Shown one piece after another: positions 14,181 through 14,963 of a stretch of 14,963 nt of DNA (positions are counted from its first letter, which is position 1; each line of letters opens with the position of its first letter). The stretch lies in contig JBKGZD010000054.1 of NCBI GenBank assembly GCA_046545795.1, forward strand, positions 1-14,963, given 5' to 3'. The DNA comes from JAGXLC01 sp046545795 (GTDB lineage: Bacteria; Bacteroidota; Bacteroidia; Bacteroidales; UBA12077). Made by a program: the position numbers and the translations under genes. The notes below the pieces were generated by a model. The model was not told the origin of the DNA and did no database searches. It saw nothing but the letters and a program-made list of their open reading frames with translations.

Positions 14181-14208
14181 AAAAAAGGGAAGCTCATTTG
14201 AACTTCCC
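14181..14208 (-). terminator. Intrinsic terminator inside the leftward operon
   Basis: On the minus strand GGGAAG (complement of 14203-14208) pairs with CTTCCC (complement of 14187-14192), with additional TCA/TGA pairing nearer the loop. A run of six T follows (complement of 14181-14186). It lies between the 124-residue gene and the ATPase gene, so expression of the ATPase may be attenuated or driven by read-through. Confidence 0.65.
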
Positions 14209-14223
14209 TGAGTAAATGTTTTG

Positions 14224-14598
14224 TTAAAATACCTTTTCAGGTCTTTGATAGGAAACAGGTTGTTGTACCTTGTCATTGTTGACGACCTCTTCAGCAGTTT
14301 CACCCTCCTGAAGGTATTCATAACGATGGGAAAGCTTAATAACTTCACCAGTCTCTTCATCTGTAATTTCATAAGGTTCACACTCCACCCTTTTGACAGA
14401 ACCAGGGAGCTGTTCACCAATGAATGCTTTACATTCTTCAGCAGTAAAGGTACTTGGAACTGATGCCCTTTTCTTTGTGAAATAGGTCATTCCAGTGTTC
14501 TGAGACTTAATTGCTTCTAAACCACTCTCAACAATAAGAGCATAAAAGGTTTCCTTGTCAGAGTTTTGTCTCTCTGCAAATTCTACGATTGTAACCAT
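14224..14598 (-). CDS. Unrecognised acidic 124-residue protein, first gene of the operon
   Basis: 124 residues, starting MVTIVEFAERQNSDKETFYA, then 'LIVESGLEAIKSQNTGMTYFTKKRASVP', and an acidic C-terminal half 'CEPYEITDEETGEVIKL' with 'YLQEGETAEEVVNN'. The N-terminal 45 residues look like a helix-turn segment followed by two strands, perhaps DNA binding, with an acidic tail of the type that binds other proteins. The tail also resembles the acidic ends of single-strand binding proteins, though no OB fold is obvious. The gene leads the Sak4-like ATPase/DUF3871 operon. Function not assignable. Confidence 0.65.
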   Translation of the reverse strand: MVTIVEFAERQNSDKETFYALIVESGLEAIKSQNTGMTYFTKKRASVPSTFTAEECKAFIGEQLPGSVKRVECEPYEITDEETGEVIKLSHRYEYLQEGETAEEVVNNDKVQQPVSYQRPEKVF

Positions 14599-14645
14599 AA
14601 TTAAAAGTTTTTTAGGTTATACATTAAATAATTATATAAGCAGAC

Positions 14646-14692
14646 GGGGGTATCCCCACTGCTAAAATTTAGCATGGGGGGTCTATTGGGGG
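14646..14692. promoter_or_regulatory. G-run and hairpin region upstream of the leftward operon
   Basis: Three runs of at least five G lie at 14646-14650, 14676-14681 and 14688-14692. CCCCA (14654-14658) and TGCTAAA (14660-14666) pair with TTTAGCA (14668-14674) and TGGGG (14675-14679), forming a long stem with one bulged C. GGGGG at 14646 can compete for the same CCCC. It lies about 50-95 bases before the 14598 start, so it could be a structured leader or a binding site. Confidence 0.45.
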
Positions 14693-14812
14693 TCCCTGGC
14701 GCGCTTAATTATATGGGATAAAATTTTTCAGAACCTTTTAAAAGCGGAAAAAACCTTCAACAACCAGAAAGAATCCTGTTTAAATCCCCATTATATCTCA
14801 ATCAGGGTGTAT

Positions 14813-14920
14813 GGGTGCAGGGTTTTCCAAAACTTTTTGAAATGAGATGAACAAAAGGATAAGTTTAATTGGTACGGGTCTTTGAAATTTTTTCAGGAAG
14901 TTTTAGAATTTCTTGCACCC
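14813..14920. repeat. 30-base imperfect inverted repeat
   Basis: Arms 14813-14842 and 14891-14920 match at 23 of 30 positions as reverse complements. They start with GGGTGCA/TGCACCC and share AAAACTT and GAAA blocks. The loop is 48 bases. Could be a replication or transfer origin element, an operator, or another recombination site. Confidence 0.5.
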
Positions 14921-14963
14921 GGATTCAGGATTGATAAAAGTTATGAGTAAGCCTTTAAGGTAT

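Larger units (their letters stand above)
14599..14963. other. Gene-free region at the right edge (365 bases)
   Basis: Contains the leader of the leftward operon, G-runs with a strong hairpin at 14646-14692, an inverted repeat at 14813-14920, and possibly the first codons of a plus-strand gene (ATG at 14943, MSKPLRY, cut by the window end). No complete gene was seen. Confidence 0.5.

Overview
The window is AT-rich, with HsdR, DUF3871 and DUF6567 relatives and starts that lack clear Shine-Dalgarno sequences. This points to a member of the Bacteroidota, probably an accessory or defence island. The species cannot be named from the sequence. No rRNA, tRNA, CRISPR array, transposase or integrase was seen.

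Left part (1-6119, all plus strand): the distal half of a type I restriction-modification locus. In order it holds the end of a small DUF2188-like gene, an AlbA_2/ATPase-like winged-helix regulator, hsdR, and a YgjP-type zinc metallopeptidase. The hsdM and hsdS genes are not in the window and presumably lie upstream. A short TTGGCC tandem repeat that is open in all three frames follows the regulator stop.

Middle part (6120-10883, all plus strand): single genes or short gene pairs separated by gene-poor spacers. The genes are a HEPN-like protein with a frameshifted partner, a membrane-anchored zinc-ribbon/HNH nuclease, a DUF6567 lipoprotein, and two unrecognised proteins. Most spacers carry a long imperfect dyad whose outer boxes are complementary (for example GCCCATAAC and GTTATGGGC). 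The first box of each cassette also complements the last box of the same cassette, as in integron gene cassettes with attC sites. No integrase is visible, so this resembles a cluster of attC sites lacking an integrase, or a Bacteroidota-specific analogue. It is the most interesting part of the window. A block of about 160 bp that includes the 3' end of the HEPN gene is duplicated on the other side of the HNH cassette.

Right part (10884-14963, all clear genes minus strand): a small lipoprotein, then an operon that reads leftward from 14598. The operon encodes a 124-residue unknown, a RecA/Sak4-like AAA ATPase, a DUF3871 protein and two small unknowns. This set suggests the DNA-recombination module of a conjugative or plasmid-like element. 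Two intrinsic terminators lie just upstream of genes on this strand. The far right end (14599-14963) is non-coding, with a G-rich hairpin region and a 30-bp imperfect inverted repeat.
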